From: JABHCC01 sp034658635
GTDB lineage: Bacteria > Bacteroidota > Bacteroidia > Bacteroidales > UBA12481
Direction: 5' to 3'
Length of the DNA: 64,000 nt
NCBI GenBank assembly: GCA_034658635.1
Contig: JAYEFL010000286.1
Span: 1-64,000, forward strand
Both the position numbers and the translations under genes were made by a program. This document shows, in pieces, positions 1 to 9,572 of this stretch (positions are counted from its first letter, which is position 1; every line of letters begins with the position of its first letter). The notes under the pieces are model-generated. The model had not been told where the DNA came from. It saw only the letters and a program-made list of their open reading frames with translations, and did no database searches.

Positions 1-1
1 C

Positions 2-2479
2 GCTTCTTCAAATATCGGGTTTTTCAGAAGCACAGATGGTGGAGATTCATGGACACAAATCACCAATGGAATCACAGCCTCAGGGCGAATAGTAATTGGT
101 GTTTCTCCGGCATCACCCGGAAAGGTATATTTGGTTATTGGTGGTACATTCAAAGGCTGCTTTCTGTCGCAGAATTCCGGAGCATCATTCTCTCTGCGCT
201 CTGACTCTCCAAACATACTGGGCGGCGCCTATGCTGGTGACGACAGCCGCAATCAAAGCTGGTATGATCTTACTATCCACATCGATCCGCTTAACGCAAG
301 CATAGTTCATGTTGGTGGAATCAATACATGGAGATCAAATGACGGCGGACAAACCTGGACTATCACCAGTCACTGGGCTGGTGACAGGGCTAACGAAGTG
401 CATGCCGACCATCATTGTGTTGCATATAACTACCTGAATAACAGGATGTACGACGGGAATGACGGTGGTATTTACTGGACTGCCGATCAGGGTGAATCAT
501 GGACTGATATCAGTGTTGGTTTAGGAATTGGCCAGATGTACAAATTAGGAGTAAGCGCTACAAACCGATATAAAACGATGGCTGGCTTTCAGGATAACGG
601 TTCAGCAACACTCACTGACCATGGTTGGTATACCACTGGAGGAGGAGATGGATTTGAATGCATGGTTGATCCCTTTTCTGATGCATATAGTTACAGCTCT
701 GTTTATTATGGTGCTATCAATCGGTGGATTAACAACTCATCAGCTCAAGCCATAGCAGGAGAAGGACGAAACGGAATTACCGAAAAGGGAGCCTGGGTAA
801 CACCATATACCCTTTCAGAATGGGATGGAAATACCATGATTATCGGATACAAGAATATTTGGATCTCAAGAAATGTCAAAAAGAGTGGTGCTGTTGACTG
901 GCAGAAAATCACTGATAACCTGGGTGGATCAAACAATACCAATTGTGCTGTTGTTGAATGCTCTCCTGTTGATAGCAGTTTATTCTATTTTGCAAGACAC
1001 GACGGCAAAGTATTCCGTACAGAGTCACTCTTATCCAGCCCCGTGTGGATTGAAATAACTGATAACAAACCGGCTAACGGCAGACCATCCGATTTGGAGT
1101 GCCATCCATACAATCGGAATACATTGTATATGACTCTGGGAGCCAGAATATATAAGTCGGTAGATATGGGAGATAGCTGGGATGACATAAGCTTCAATCT
1201 TCCAAATTTTTCAGTCAATGATGTTGTTTATGACCGGTCATCAGATGAAGGTTTGTATGTTGCTACAGATGCAGGAGTTTATTATAAGGAAGCAAATCAA
1301 GATAGCTGGAGATTATTCGGACTGAACCTTCCGGCTTCAGTTGAGATTACCGAGCTCGAAATCTATTACGGCAGAAGTAATCGAAGCGACTGTCGTTTAA
1401 AAGCCTCAACCTATGGAAGAGGTATGTGGGAAGTAGAATTATCAGAGATAGGAGAAATAACACTTCCGCCCTACTTTCTTAATGCCTACAAAGACAGGTC
1501 AGATGTTGAATTGAATTGGAATCCACCATTTTTCCCAAACAGAGTTCTGAATTACTCCGTTTACAGAAATGGCAATTTGATTGAAACAGTGTCAGGAACA
1601 TTCTTTCTTGACAGAAGTGTACCAGAAAATAATAGTCTGACTTATCAGATTACTGCAAATTATATTGGTGGTCTTGAATCAGAGCCATCAAATACTGTAT
1701 TTATCCTGGCGCCGATCCAACTCCCGTACGAACAAAATTTCGAAGAAGGTACTGATGGTTGGAAAGCCAGACTCAACTCTTCAGGATGGCAATTAGGCAA
1801 CTCTGACAACCTGAACATTTCTGGAAATGAAGGCTTGTTTTTTGGCATCAATTCAGGATATGCAACAGAAGATACACATGTGACCGACTACCTTTATACT
1901 CCTCAAATCAATCTTTCTCAATTTGAAGAACAAACAGTTAGTCTCAAATTTAATCATGCTCTTCGGGTTTACCGCAATTACGATAAACTCTCTGTGATTT
2001 ACCGCATAGATCCTGGCTCAGATTGGATTGTTTTAGAGGAACTAAGAGTTACAGCAACTAATAGCTGGACCTGGCAGCAAAAACAGATTGAAATGCCTCA
2101 GGAAGCTCTTGTTGATGGGGTTCAGATAGGTTTTTTCTATGATGATAGTAACCAACACGCGTGGGGAGCTGGCATTGACGATGTTCAACTTTATGTAAAT
2201 ACCACTTCAGTAATGGAGCTGGAGCTGCATAGCAACATCACTATTTTCCCAAATCCAAATCAGGGTAGCTTTGACCTTCAGATCGAGCTGGGTGAGCTTA
2301 AAAAAGTTAAGCTGATCATGGTAGATATGCAGGGAAGAAATATTTGGGAAGATGAATTTATGCCTGAGGGCTTAAAGACAAAGCATCACATTGATCTAAG
2401 TGATTTATCAAAAGGAAACTATCAGCTTATTATTTCTTCAGGGAAGCGAGAGTTCAACCGTATGGTGATTATTCAGTAG
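2..2479 (+). CDS. Secreted BNR/VPS10-type beta-propeller protein with T9SS sorting domain (5' partial)
   Basis: The reading frame is open from the left edge, so the N-terminus and signal peptide lie outside the window; 825 residues are visible. Asp-box motifs recur (RSTDGGDSW near residue 14, RSNDGGQTW near 114, TADQGESW near 160, KSVDMGDSW near 388), as in sortilin/BNR beta-propellers. A fibronectin-III-like segment follows (about 490-565), then a jelly-roll-like segment containing GTDGW. The last ~80 residues match the type IX secretion type A sorting domain: they begin with FPNPNQGSF and end in RMVIIQ. Such proteins are exported through the outer membrane and often bind or cleave glycans or proteins, but no catalytic motif can be assigned here. 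The gene converges on and overlaps the next gene by 11 bases. Confidence 0.85.
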   Translation, partial: ASSNIGFFRSTDGGDSWTQITNGITASGRIVIGVSPASPGKVYLVIGGTFKGCFLSQNSGASFSLRSDSPNILGGAYAGDDSRNQSWYDLTIHIDPLNASIVHVGGINTWRSNDGGQTWTITSHWAGDRANEVHADHHCVAYNYLNNRMYDGNDGGIYWTADQGESWTDISVGLGIGQMYKLGVSATNRYKTMAGFQDNGSATLTDHGWYTTGGGDGFECMVDPFSDAYSYSSVYYGAINRWINNSSAQAIAGEGRNGITEKGAWVTPYTLSEWDGNTMIIGYKNIWISRNVKKSGAVDWQKITDNLGGSNNTNCAVVECSPVDSSLFYFARHDGKVFRTESLLSSPVWIEITDNKPANGRPSDLECHPYNRNTLYMTLGARIYKSVDMGDSWDDISFNLPNFSVNDVVYDRSSDEGLYVATDAGVYYKEANQDSWRLFGLNLPASVEITELEIYYGRSNRSDCRLKASTYGRGMWEVELSEIGEITLPPYFLNAYKDRSDVELNWNPPFFPNRVLNYSVYRNGNLIETVSGTFFLDRSVPENNSLTYQITANYIGGLESEPSNTVFILAPIQLPYEQNFEEGTDGWKARLNSSGWQLGNSDNLNISGNEGLFFGINSGYATEDTHVTDYLYTPQINLSQFEEQTVSLKFNHALRVYRNYDKLSVIYRIDPGSDWIVLEELRVTATNSWTWQQKQIEMPQEALVDGVQIGFFYDDSNQHAWGAGIDDVQLYVNTTSVMELELHSNITIFPNPNQGSFDLQIELGELKKVKLIMVDMQGRNIWEDEFMPEGLKTKHHIDLSDLSKGNYQLIISSGKREFNRMVIIQ

Positions 2480-3686
2480 TCACAAGCATTGAACTGATAT
2501 TTTTTAGTTCTCCATCTGTTGATGCGGGCTTAAGCCTCAGTATCTCAGCAATGAGAGAATACAAGTTTACATTTTCAAAACTCTCATGCACATATCCGGT
2601 TTTAAATGCCGGCCCTTTTGCATAAAAGATCCCATGCATATCAGAATTCCGTGGATCATACCCATGCGTTCCTGCTGAGTAGCCCCTCTTTCTGTCTGAA
2701 AAACTCAGTCCCCAGCCACGGTTCGCTTCTACAATGAACTCTTCAATCCGTGGGTTAGTACCATAATGATAGTGCTCAGGAAGCTCATCTTTTTTCCACA
2801 CTCTCAAATTAGGAGTAGCGCTTAGCAGTGAATAGAATTCTTGAGCATAATCATCTTCCGGACTAATAAGATAGACCGGGTTTCCCCCATGAATTCTTTT
2901 CATACGTTCTGAATCAATGATTTCACTCAGAACAATATTATGATCAGCAGGGATTGCACCCATCCCATGATCTGAAGTAAGAATGAAATTCACTTCAATC
3001 CCAAGATCCTTTTCGGCTTTTTCAAGCTTATCAAGAAAATCACCCAGATATTTGTCAAGCTCTGAAATCATCTGGATAGTCTCGGGGCTATCAGGACCAA
3101 AATCATGTCCAACCCCATCTGGCTCATGAAAATAAAACAAGGTAAGGTGAGGACGCTCTCTTTTCGGTAGGTAAAGCCAGCTAATGACGGAATCAATCCG
3201 ATTGTTAAATGGAAAACTATGTTCATACATTTTACGTGTGGAAGGCCTGAAAGTAGCATTGCTTTCTGTACCAACCCAAAAATACGATGCAGATTTTACT
3301 CCCTGCTTTTCAGCAGTTTCCCAAATAGGTTCTCCACCCCAAAAAGCTGAATCACCAACAGCATCACGATTCCTGATTGTAAAATCTCTCTTAAGCTCAG
3401 GGTCATAAAAATTGTTCTGAACAATTCCATGATTATCCGGATATAAGCCGGTAGCCATACTGTAATGATTTGGGAAAGTCTTACTGGGATAAGAAGGAAT
3501 AAGAGATGCAGCATGAACCCCTTCCCTTACCAGGCGGTCAAAATTTGGCGTTTCTGTCTTACTTGCATAATCCCACCTAAAGCCATCCATTGACAGCATG
3601 ATTACGTAGGGAGAATCCTTTTCCGTTGTGCAGGATGCGAAAAGGAGGGAGAAAACGACGAGAAGTATGGCTTTCATTTTTGACAT
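2469..3686 (-). CDS. Alkaline-phosphatase-superfamily phosphodiesterase/nucleotide pyrophosphatase lipoprotein
   Basis: A protein of 405 residues with a lipoprotein signal (hydrophobic stretch, then FASC, Cys19). The metal site of the type I phosphodiesterase/nucleotide pyrophosphatase (NPP) family is visible: Asp34 in SMDGFRWD, the nucleophile Thr70 in PSKTFPNHYS, EPDGVGHD, SDHGMG and the late GTHGYD. Family members hydrolyse phosphodiester or pyrophosphate bonds of nucleotides and related molecules in the periplasm. Length is normal for the bacterial family. The start could be Met1 or Met4 (3677); both leave the signal intact. The stop overlaps the convergent upstream gene. No partner gene is adjacent, so the substrate is unknown. 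Confidence 0.88.
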   Translation of the reverse strand: MSKMKAILLVVFSLLFASCTTEKDSPYVIMLSMDGFRWDYASKTETPNFDRLVREGVHAASLIPSYPSKTFPNHYSMATGLYPDNHGIVQNNFYDPELKRDFTIRNRDAVGDSAFWGGEPIWETAEKQGVKSASYFWVGTESNATFRPSTRKMYEHSFPFNNRIDSVISWLYLPKRERPHLTLFYFHEPDGVGHDFGPDSPETIQMISELDKYLGDFLDKLEKAEKDLGIEVNFILTSDHGMGAIPADHNIVLSEIIDSERMKRIHGGNPVYLISPEDDYAQEFYSLLSATPNLRVWKKDELPEHYHYGTNPRIEEFIVEANRGWGLSFSDRKRGYSAGTHGYDPRNSDMHGIFYAKGPAFKTGYVHESFENVNLYSLIAEILRLKPASTDGELKNISSMLVTTE

Positions 3687-3769
3687 AGTGAGCGAGGAAT
3701 TAGGGCATAGAAAATAGAACTTAAGGCTAAGAAATAAGATTAAGGGAAAACGAAAGACGAAAGACGAAT

Positions 3770-3802
3770 AAAAAAGCCCCGGATTTCTCCAGAGCTTTTT
3801 TA
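3770..3802 (-). terminator. Rho-independent terminator of the TonB-receptor gene
   Basis: Read on the minus strand, AAAAAAGC and GCTTTTTT flank a stem TCTGGA/TCCGGG with a GAAA loop; two pairs are G-U wobbles that form only in the minus-strand RNA. A T run follows. It sits about 20 bases after the stop of the receptor gene. The A/T-rich arms make it partly bidirectional, but no plus-strand gene ends here. Confidence 0.75.
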
Positions 3803-3820
3803 TAATTCATCTACGTCTTG

Positions 3821-6800
3821 TTAGAAAGAATAACGTAATCCCAGCTGGGCCATCCAGCGTGAGCTACGTAGTCCACTATCATCAGCACTCCAGGTGCTTC
3901 TAGGTTCGTTATACTCGAAAGTTGGAGTTGTTCCATCATCTGCGAATCCTTCGAAGTCAATCAGGCGGAAAGCATCGTTGCCAACATACCAACGACGACC
4001 CCAGTCAGAATTCAACATGTTACCAAGATTGAAAATATCCATGGTTAACTGAAGCTTGTGACGTTTTCCACCAGCTTTAATGAAGAAGTCCTGAGCAATT
4101 TTCAGGTCGATAATATTCTGGAATGGTGTGCGTGCTCCATTACGTTCTGCATATTCTCCACGATGAGCACTCAAATAAGCATCATTCTCAATATAGGTAT
4201 TAAGACCTTCCCATTGGGCAGCTGCAGTTTCGGCATCTGCGAATACAATATCAGACTGACTGGCAGGAATATATATCAGATTTCCTGAGTTTTGACCTTC
4301 ACCATTTAAATCGCCATAATCATTGTATACATAGGAGAATCTGTCTCCTGATGATCCGTTATAGAAAAGGCTGATTTGAGTTGCAGCATGGTTGAAATAC
4401 TCTTTTCTGTAGCTCAGGAAAGAAATAAATCTGTGTCCCTGATCGAAATCAGAATAAGTCAGACTGAGGTTATTCAAGCCATTCACCTGCTCCATGTACT
4501 TCCATTGTGATGAGTTTTGTGAAGAAGTAGCATCATTAAGAGCCATTGATCGACCAAATGAATAAGCTACATTGGCAGTGAATCCATTTTCAAATGGCTT
4601 CTCTAAAACAACACTGAAGTTATATGCATATCCTTCGCTGGTGTTTGTGCCAACCATGATCCGACCGTATGTAGGATCAAGCCTTTGATCTGAATAGTAT
4701 GCACGTGTATCAGCTCCGGTAAGATTAAATTCTGCATCCGGACTTACGTTGATATTGTAATAGTTCACATTGTTGATGGTCTTTGTAAAGATTCCTTCAA
4801 CTGTTCCAATCATTCCCCATGCAAGTTTCTGGTCTAAACCAAGGTTAGCACGGAACATTTGTGGGTACTTAAAATCTGAAGCGAAAAGGTCCATCTGACC
4901 ACTTGGAATGGCATCTTCCATACCAAAATCAGTATTTTCATACTGGCCTTCCCAATCGCCTGTAAAGACGATATCATATCCCCAGCTACTCTTCACATAA
5001 ACACCACCAATGGTAAGACCATTGTTTGTATAGGATCCACCAGGCCATACCAGAGGAAGCCGTGAGGTAAAGATACCAACACCACCACGTAACTGGGTAG
5101 TTTCATCACCCTTAACATCCCAGTTAAATCCAATACGTGGAGACCACAAAAGTTGTGATGATGGCATTTGTCCGGCTTTGGCACCCATCATATCCCAACC
5201 AGCTGCCTCAAGTGTAGGAATAGTGGTTTCGTTGAAGTGAGTGTCTTCACCCTGAGCAGTCAGGAAGATAGGCATATCTGCCCGTAAACCAAATGTCAGT
5301 TTAAAGTCATCAGATACCTGAAATTCATCCTGAACATACAAGCCAACCTGCAGCATTTTAAAATCAGCAGCAGCAGCAGAACCATCACCGGTAATATTGT
5401 CAACCAGTGAATATCCACGCTCAAATTGTGCAGGGTTATTATCATAGAAATCCTGCATACTGTAGAAACGATACTCACCATAGTTCTTTCTCATAAACAG
5501 GTTGTACACACCGGCAAATTCATTGGAAGTACCAAATGTAATGGTGTGCTTACCTTTATAAATTGAGAGATTATCAGTTATGGTAAATATATCCTGATTC
5601 AGTTCATTGGCAGTAGAATATGGCTCTGAACCCATGTATATAGTTCCTGAACCATCATAAATCCTGACAGCAGGGAAATTGCCTCCCATTGGATCACGAT
5701 CATCGCGTACAGTAGTAAACACAGCAATAAAGTCATTGCTCACGTTATCAAAGTTTGACTTCAATTCAAGTGTGGTTGAATTGGTCTTACTTGGGAAATA
5801 AACTCCATTGTTATAGAAGTTTATTGAGCTACTTGATGAGCGACGAGGTGAAAGTGACTCATGATTCGTGTAGCTATGACGCAACATCAACTTGTGAGTA
5901 GTACTTAGATTCCAGTCTAAACGTACCAGCAATTTATCTGACTTAAGCTCTCTTGTATTGGCATCAAACGAACCAGTTTCATAGCCATATGTATTATTAA
6001 CATAGTCGGCAAGAGCATTCAGATCAGCAGCAGTAGAGTTTCCATTATAATTGCCCAAATCAAAAGGCTGAGGAGTTTTATCACGTTGCATTTCTGCATT
6101 AACGAAGAAATGAAGTTTGTTTTTGATGATCGGACCACCCAAACGGAAACCTGTTGTCTGTGCAGTAAAATCAGCAAGCTTTTCACGTGCCTCATCAATT
6201 TCTTCTTCTGTCATCTCATCTGAACCACTAATAGCGTTCAGTGGAGTCATTCCGGAAAGATTCTGATTTCTGTAAAAAGTGTACAATGATCCTTGGAATT
6301 CGTTAGTTCCTCTTCTGGTAACAGCATTAATACCAGCACCGGCAAATCCACTGTAACGAACATCATAAGGAGCAATAGTAATCTGGAACTGCTCAATAGC
6401 ATCCAGAGAGATTGGAGTACCGCCGGTTTGTCCACCGTTTACTCCTGAGGCTGCCAAACCAAAAGCATCATTCTGATAGCCACCATCAATAGTCAGGCTG
6501 TTATACCGGTTATTCACCCCGGCAATAGAGATACCTGAATTATCATCAACTGTAGCCTGTGGTGTCAGTCGGGTAAAATCAGTCAGATCGCGACCAACAG
6601 TTGGCATTGCATCCATCTTCTCCATAGAGATAACTGTCTCAGAACCAGTACGGTTTCCATCAAAAATATTCACATTACCTCTTTGGCCAACAACAGCCAC
6701 CTCACCAAGCTTAACCGCGGTAGATTTAAGCCCGGGATTAATCTTAAAGGTCTGACCAAGGGTAAGATAGATTCCATTCTTAGTCCAGGCCTCATTTCCC

Positions 6801-7057
6801 ACATAGGTTACTTTTAGGGTATAAGGACCTCCGACATCCATGTTGGGAAGGCGGAAATATCCTTCTCCATCAGAGATTCCTCCAAATTGCGCTCCTGTTG
6901 GAACGTGAATAGCAACAACGGTTGCACCGATCAGGGCTTTTCCATCCGGACCAGTTACCTTACCGTTCATACCGGATGTAGTGATCTGGGCCATTGAGTT
7001 CCCTGCAAGGAACAGGCCAAGAGTCACCATCATCAAGAATTGGGTTAACTTTCTCAT
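3821..7057 (-). CDS. TonB-dependent receptor, Oar-like, with carboxypeptidase-regulatory-like N-terminal domain
   Basis: The start is placed at MRKLTQF because it opens a clear signal peptide ending in NSMA/Q; an upstream in-frame Met at 7126 would put about 23 extra residues before it. A CarboxypepD_reg-like/plug-associated domain covers roughly residues 25-115 (GKVTGPDGKALIGATVVA). The plug follows (GRDLTDFTRLTP, SLTIDGG, INAVTRRGTNEFQGSLY), then a long beta-barrel ending in a terminal Phe (LGLRYSF). Oar-type receptors import or export large ligands or peptides across the outer membrane with TonB energy. There is no SusD partner nearby, so this is not a canonical polysaccharide-utilisation pair and the ligand is unknown. 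It is a single-gene transcript with its own terminator. Confidence 0.9.
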   Translation of the reverse strand: MRKLTQFLMMVTLGLFLAGNSMAQITTSGMNGKVTGPDGKALIGATVVAIHVPTGAQFGGISDGEGYFRLPNMDVGGPYTLKVTYVGNEAWTKNGIYLTLGQTFKINPGLKSTAVKLGEVAVVGQRGNVNIFDGNRTGSETVISMEKMDAMPTVGRDLTDFTRLTPQATVDDNSGISIAGVNNRYNSLTIDGGYQNDAFGLAASGVNGGQTGGTPISLDAIEQFQITIAPYDVRYSGFAGAGINAVTRRGTNEFQGSLYTFYRNQNLSGMTPLNAISGSDEMTEEEIDEAREKLADFTAQTTGFRLGGPIIKNKLHFFVNAEMQRDKTPQPFDLGNYNGNSTAADLNALADYVNNTYGYETGSFDANTRELKSDKLLVRLDWNLSTTHKLMLRHSYTNHESLSPRRSSSSSINFYNNGVYFPSKTNSTTLELKSNFDNVSNDFIAVFTTVRDDRDPMGGNFPAVRIYDGSGTIYMGSEPYSTANELNQDIFTITDNLSIYKGKHTITFGTSNEFAGVYNLFMRKNYGEYRFYSMQDFYDNNPAQFERGYSLVDNITGDGSAAAADFKMLQVGLYVQDEFQVSDDFKLTFGLRADMPIFLTAQGEDTHFNETTIPTLEAAGWDMMGAKAGQMPSSQLLWSPRIGFNWDVKGDETTQLRGGVGIFTSRLPLVWPGGSYTNNGLTIGGVYVKSSWGYDIVFTGDWEGQYENTDFGMEDAIPSGQMDLFASDFKYPQMFRANLGLDQKLAWGMIGTVEGIFTKTINNVNYYNINVSPDAEFNLTGADTRAYYSDQRLDPTYGRIMVGTNTSEGYAYNFSVVLEKPFENGFTANVAYSFGRSMALNDATSSQNSSQWKYMEQVNGLNNLSLTYSDFDQGHRFISFLSYRKEYFNHAATQISLFYNGSSGDRFSYVYNDYGDLNGEGQNSGNLIYIPASQSDIVFADAETAAAQWEGLNTYIENDAYLSAHRGEYAERNGARTPFQNIIDLKIAQDFFIKAGGKRHKLQLTMDIFNLGNMLNSDWGRRWYVGNDAFRLIDFEGFADDGTTPTFEYNEPRSTWSADDSGLRSSRWMAQLGLRYSF

Positions 7058-7078
7058 AAAAAACAGTTTAGGTAAATA

Positions 7079-7113
7079 CAAATTATAATTAATAATAGTC
7101 ATTAAACACAAAA
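7079..7113 (-). promoter_or_regulatory. Candidate Bacteroidota-type promoter for the TonB-receptor gene
   Basis: On the minus strand a TTTTG element is followed after about 21 bases by TATAATTTG, close to the Bacteroidota TTTG / TAnnTTTG (-33/-7) pattern but with one extra base in the -7 box. It would give a leader of roughly 15 bases before the ATG at 7057. The rest of the 240-base divergent gap (7058-7297) is AT-rich with no other structure I can identify. Confidence 0.3.
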
Positions 7114-7297
7114 GGGTAATATGCAATTTAGTTAATCAAAAACTTCTGTTGAAACATCCCTGACTCAACTTATTCACATTTTTCAAACAAAATATTAACC
7201 ATTAGTAAACATTTTATGGGCCTGCAAAACTGCAAAATTTTGTCAAACATTGTTACTTTTACCAATAGAATTCACATTTAATTAATATTTGTGCGCA

Positions 7298-7690
7298 ATG
7301 AAAAGGTTCAGTGTTCTATTAATTTTGCTAATTATCATTCTTTCAGCCTGTGTTAAAGAAGCCGGTGAAGGAGGAAGGGGTACAATTGTGGGGAAGGTTT
7401 TTGCTTATGATTACAATGCTGAACTAACTGTTTTCAGAGCACAATATTACGCCCCCGAGGAGGATGTTTACATCATATACGGCAATGATAGCTTGTATAG
7501 CGATCGTACGAGAACAAATTATGACGGCACTTACCGCTTCAAGTATTTACGTCCGGGTACCTACACCATTTTTGTGTATTCAAAAAATCTCAATACTAAA
7601 CTACCCCCTTCTTTGCCTGAAAAGAAAACAGTTACAATCATTTCTGACGATCAGGTGGTTTTTGTCGATGATATCGAAATAATCAAGTAA
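7298..7690 (+). CDS. Small lipoprotein with a carboxypeptidase-regulatory/SpaA-like beta-sandwich fold
   Basis: The start is the ATG at 7298, followed by a short lipoprotein signal ending in LSAC. A TTG nine bases upstream is also in frame but adds nothing. The mature ~110 residues carry GTIVGKVFAYDYN early and the pattern YDGTYRFKYLRPGTYTIFVYS later, typical of carboxypeptidase-D regulatory-like (prealbumin-type) domains. These act as binding or structural modules on the cell surface. It is the first gene of a tightly spaced plus-strand run (7.3-10.3 kb) leading to the VTC/DUF4956 pair, so it may be an envelope accessory of that system. No enzymatic motif is present. Confidence 0.7.
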   Translation: MKRFSVLLILLIIILSACVKEAGEGGRGTIVGKVFAYDYNAELTVFRAQYYAPEEDVYIIYGNDSLYSDRTRTNYDGTYRFKYLRPGTYTIFVYSKNLNTKLPPSLPEKKTVTIISDDQVVFVDDIEIIK

Positions 7691-7701
7691 GCCAAAAAAT
7701 C

Positions 7702-8121
7702 ATGAAGCAATTAATTCTTCTTTTGTCATTTATTCTCAGCTTCTCTTCTGTTTTTGCCCAGGTAGGTAAGAAGGAAGCACTGGAAAAAAACATCAAATCT
7801 GTTTCTGAATGGGAAACAAAGCTGCGCGGCAGAAAATCAAAACCTGTTCAGGAGTCTTATACTGAATTCAATCAGGTAGGAAAAATTGTTGAAATTATCG
7901 AACGTAATAATAGTGGTGAAATAACCCTGCATGAAAAATATGAGTATGATGAAGTTGGTAATAAGACAGTTGAGATCCAGCTAAATTCTAATGGATCAAT
8001 AAACAAGAAGCACGTCTATATCTACGATCAAAACCTTCGCACTGCCAGAAAGACCTATGGCCCAAGTGGCAAGTTAATTGCCGAGAAAATGTATATATAC
8101 AAGTTTCATGATAAAGACTGA
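7702..8121 (+). CDS. Exported protein with YD-repeat-like segments, function unknown
   Basis: A protein of 139 residues with a signal peptide (MKQLILLLSF...VFAQ). The mature part is charged and contains repeated tyrosine/aspartate strands (HEKYEYDEVGNKTVE, KKHVYIYDQN, AEKMYIYKF) resembling RHS/YD-type beta strands or MORN-like antitoxin repeats, but it is too short for a full repeat protein. It lies 11 bases after the preceding lipoprotein gene and 3 bases before the VTC-domain gene, so co-transcription is likely. I do not recognise a characterised family. Confidence 0.6.
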   Translation: MKQLILLLSFILSFSSVFAQVGKKEALEKNIKSVSEWETKLRGRKSKPVQESYTEFNQVGKIVEIIERNNSGEITLHEKYEYDEVGNKTVEIQLNSNGSINKKHVYIYDQNLRTARKTYGPSGKLIAEKMYIYKFHDKD

Positions 8122-8124
8122 GTA

Positions 8125-8910
8125 TTGACTGATTTTCACGATAAGCTATTTCAGTTTAGACCAATCTTCCTGGAAGATATGGGCTCAGTAAAACTGATGA
8201 ACAGAACAGATACCAAGTATTTGCTTCATATTGATCAGCTGGGTAAGGTTCTGGATGCAGCTCTTAGCGATTATCAGGTTCTGGAAATAAAGGAAAGACG
8301 GATTATGGGGTATGAAAGTCTTTATTTTGACACCCCTGATCACCAGATGTATATTTTACATCACAATAAAAAACTCAACCGCCACAAGGTTCGGATTCGC
8401 CAGTATCTTGATTCCGAAGACTTTTTTCTGGAAGTTAAATTTAAAAATAACAAGGGACGCACATCAAAAAAGAGAATTACTGTATCCGGCAACAATGCTA
8501 TTCATGAACAGAAGTCTGTAGCTTTTGTTGAACGGCTATCGCCATTCTCACCCTCACAAATTGAGCCCAAACTCAATACCAGATTTGAAAGAATTACGCT
8601 GGTTAATCCTGAAAAAAGAGAAAGAATAACTATTGATATGAACCTCACTTTCCACAATCACAATGAGAGCATAAAAATTCCCTACCTTGTTATTGTAGAA
8701 GTGAAGCGTGAATTAAGCTCTGACAATGATGGTTTCGGCAGCTTACTTAGTGAGCAGAGAATCTTCAAAAAACGTATTAGCAAGTATTGCCTGGGAACGA
8801 ATCTATTGTATCCTGAAAAGAAACACAATCGCTTCAAACCCAAAATTCTGTATTTAAAGAAATTAGATAAATCTAAACATTATGATCAACTCTATTCTGC
8901 ACTTATTTGA
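8125..8910 (+). CDS. VTC-domain protein (polyphosphate polymerase-like)
   Basis: A protein of 261 residues whose core matches the VTC catalytic domain, a tunnel-shaped triphosphate-tunnel-metalloenzyme fold: NRTDTKYLL, YFDTPDHQMY, KVRIRQYLDS, FFLEVKFKN and a late VIVEVKRE. The basic and acidic residues that line the tunnel (R/K in RxDxKY and VRIRQY, E in LEVK and VEVK) are present. Eukaryotic VTC makes polyphosphate from ATP; the bacterial proteins are inferred to do the same. The start used is TTG at 8125, three bases after the upstream stop; Met19 (8179) is an alternative that would still keep the RxDxKY motif. The next gene overlaps it by 29 bases. Confidence 0.8.
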   Translation: MTDFHDKLFQFRPIFLEDMGSVKLMNRTDTKYLLHIDQLGKVLDAALSDYQVLEIKERRIMGYESLYFDTPDHQMYILHHNKKLNRHKVRIRQYLDSEDFFLEVKFKNNKGRTSKKRITVSGNNAIHEQKSVAFVERLSPFSPSQIEPKLNTRFERITLVNPEKRERITIDMNLTFHNHNESIKIPYLVIVEVKRELSSDNDGFGSLLSEQRIFKKRISKYCLGTNLLYPEKKHNRFKPKILYLKKLDKSKHYDQLYSALI

Positions 8911-9571
8911 TCTGTCAACAATACTGAATTTGTTTTTTCAAACTCAGGATGCACCAATCGAAGCAATAAGATTATTTGGCATCAAGCTTATAAATCCCAC
9001 TGATTTCTGGAACTTGATTCTCAGATTTACACTGAATCTGGGTGTAACTTATGTTTTGATCAAGATCATCTATTTCAAAACCAATAGTAGAAAAGACTAT
9101 TTCTTCATCTACTTCCTGATGAGCACCATCGTCTTCCTGATTTGTTTCATGCTCGGTAATGTGAAGATTGAACTGGGATTTGCTCTGGGGCTATTCGCCA
9201 TATTTGGAATTATCCGATATCGCACAGATCCAATTCCAATAAAAGAAATGACCTACCTGTTTCTGGTTGTGGGTGTTGCCATCATTAATGCATTATCAAA
9301 TAAGAAGGTTAGTTATGCTGAGCTGATATTTACTAATTTGGCTATTTTGGGATTAACCTGGTATCTCGAAAAGATATGGATGGCCAAACAGCTGTCTGTC
9401 ATTAGGATAAACTATGAAAAAATTGAATTGGTTCATCCATCCAAAAGGAAAGAATTAATAGAAGACCTGAAGAAAAGAACAGGTCTGGATGTTAAAGATG
9501 TAAGCGTTGCCAGGATGAGTTTCCTGAGAGATACAGCCCGTTTAATGGTTCGGTATAAGCCAAAATCCTGA
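8882..9571 (+). CDS. DUF4956 multi-pass membrane protein
   Basis: A protein of 229 residues with about four hydrophobic segments between residues 45 and 160, including the family-typical GFALGLFAIFGIIRYRTDPIP region followed by a short cytoplasmic tail of about 60 residues. DUF4956 proteins commonly sit beside VTC-domain genes in bacteria and are presumed membrane partners of the polymerase. Here the start lies inside the VTC gene (29-base overlap), which suggests translational coupling. Molecular function is not known; the role as a channel or anchor for polyphosphate production is inference. Confidence 0.8.
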   Translation: MINSILHLFDLSTILNLFFQTQDAPIEAIRLFGIKLINPTDFWNLILRFTLNLGVTYVLIKIIYFKTNSRKDYFFIYFLMSTIVFLICFMLGNVKIELGFALGLFAIFGIIRYRTDPIPIKEMTYLFLVVGVAIINALSNKKVSYAELIFTNLAILGLTWYLEKIWMAKQLSVIRINYEKIELVHPSKRKELIEDLKKRTGLDVKDVSVARMSFLRDTARLMVRYKPKS

Positions 9572-9572
9572 C

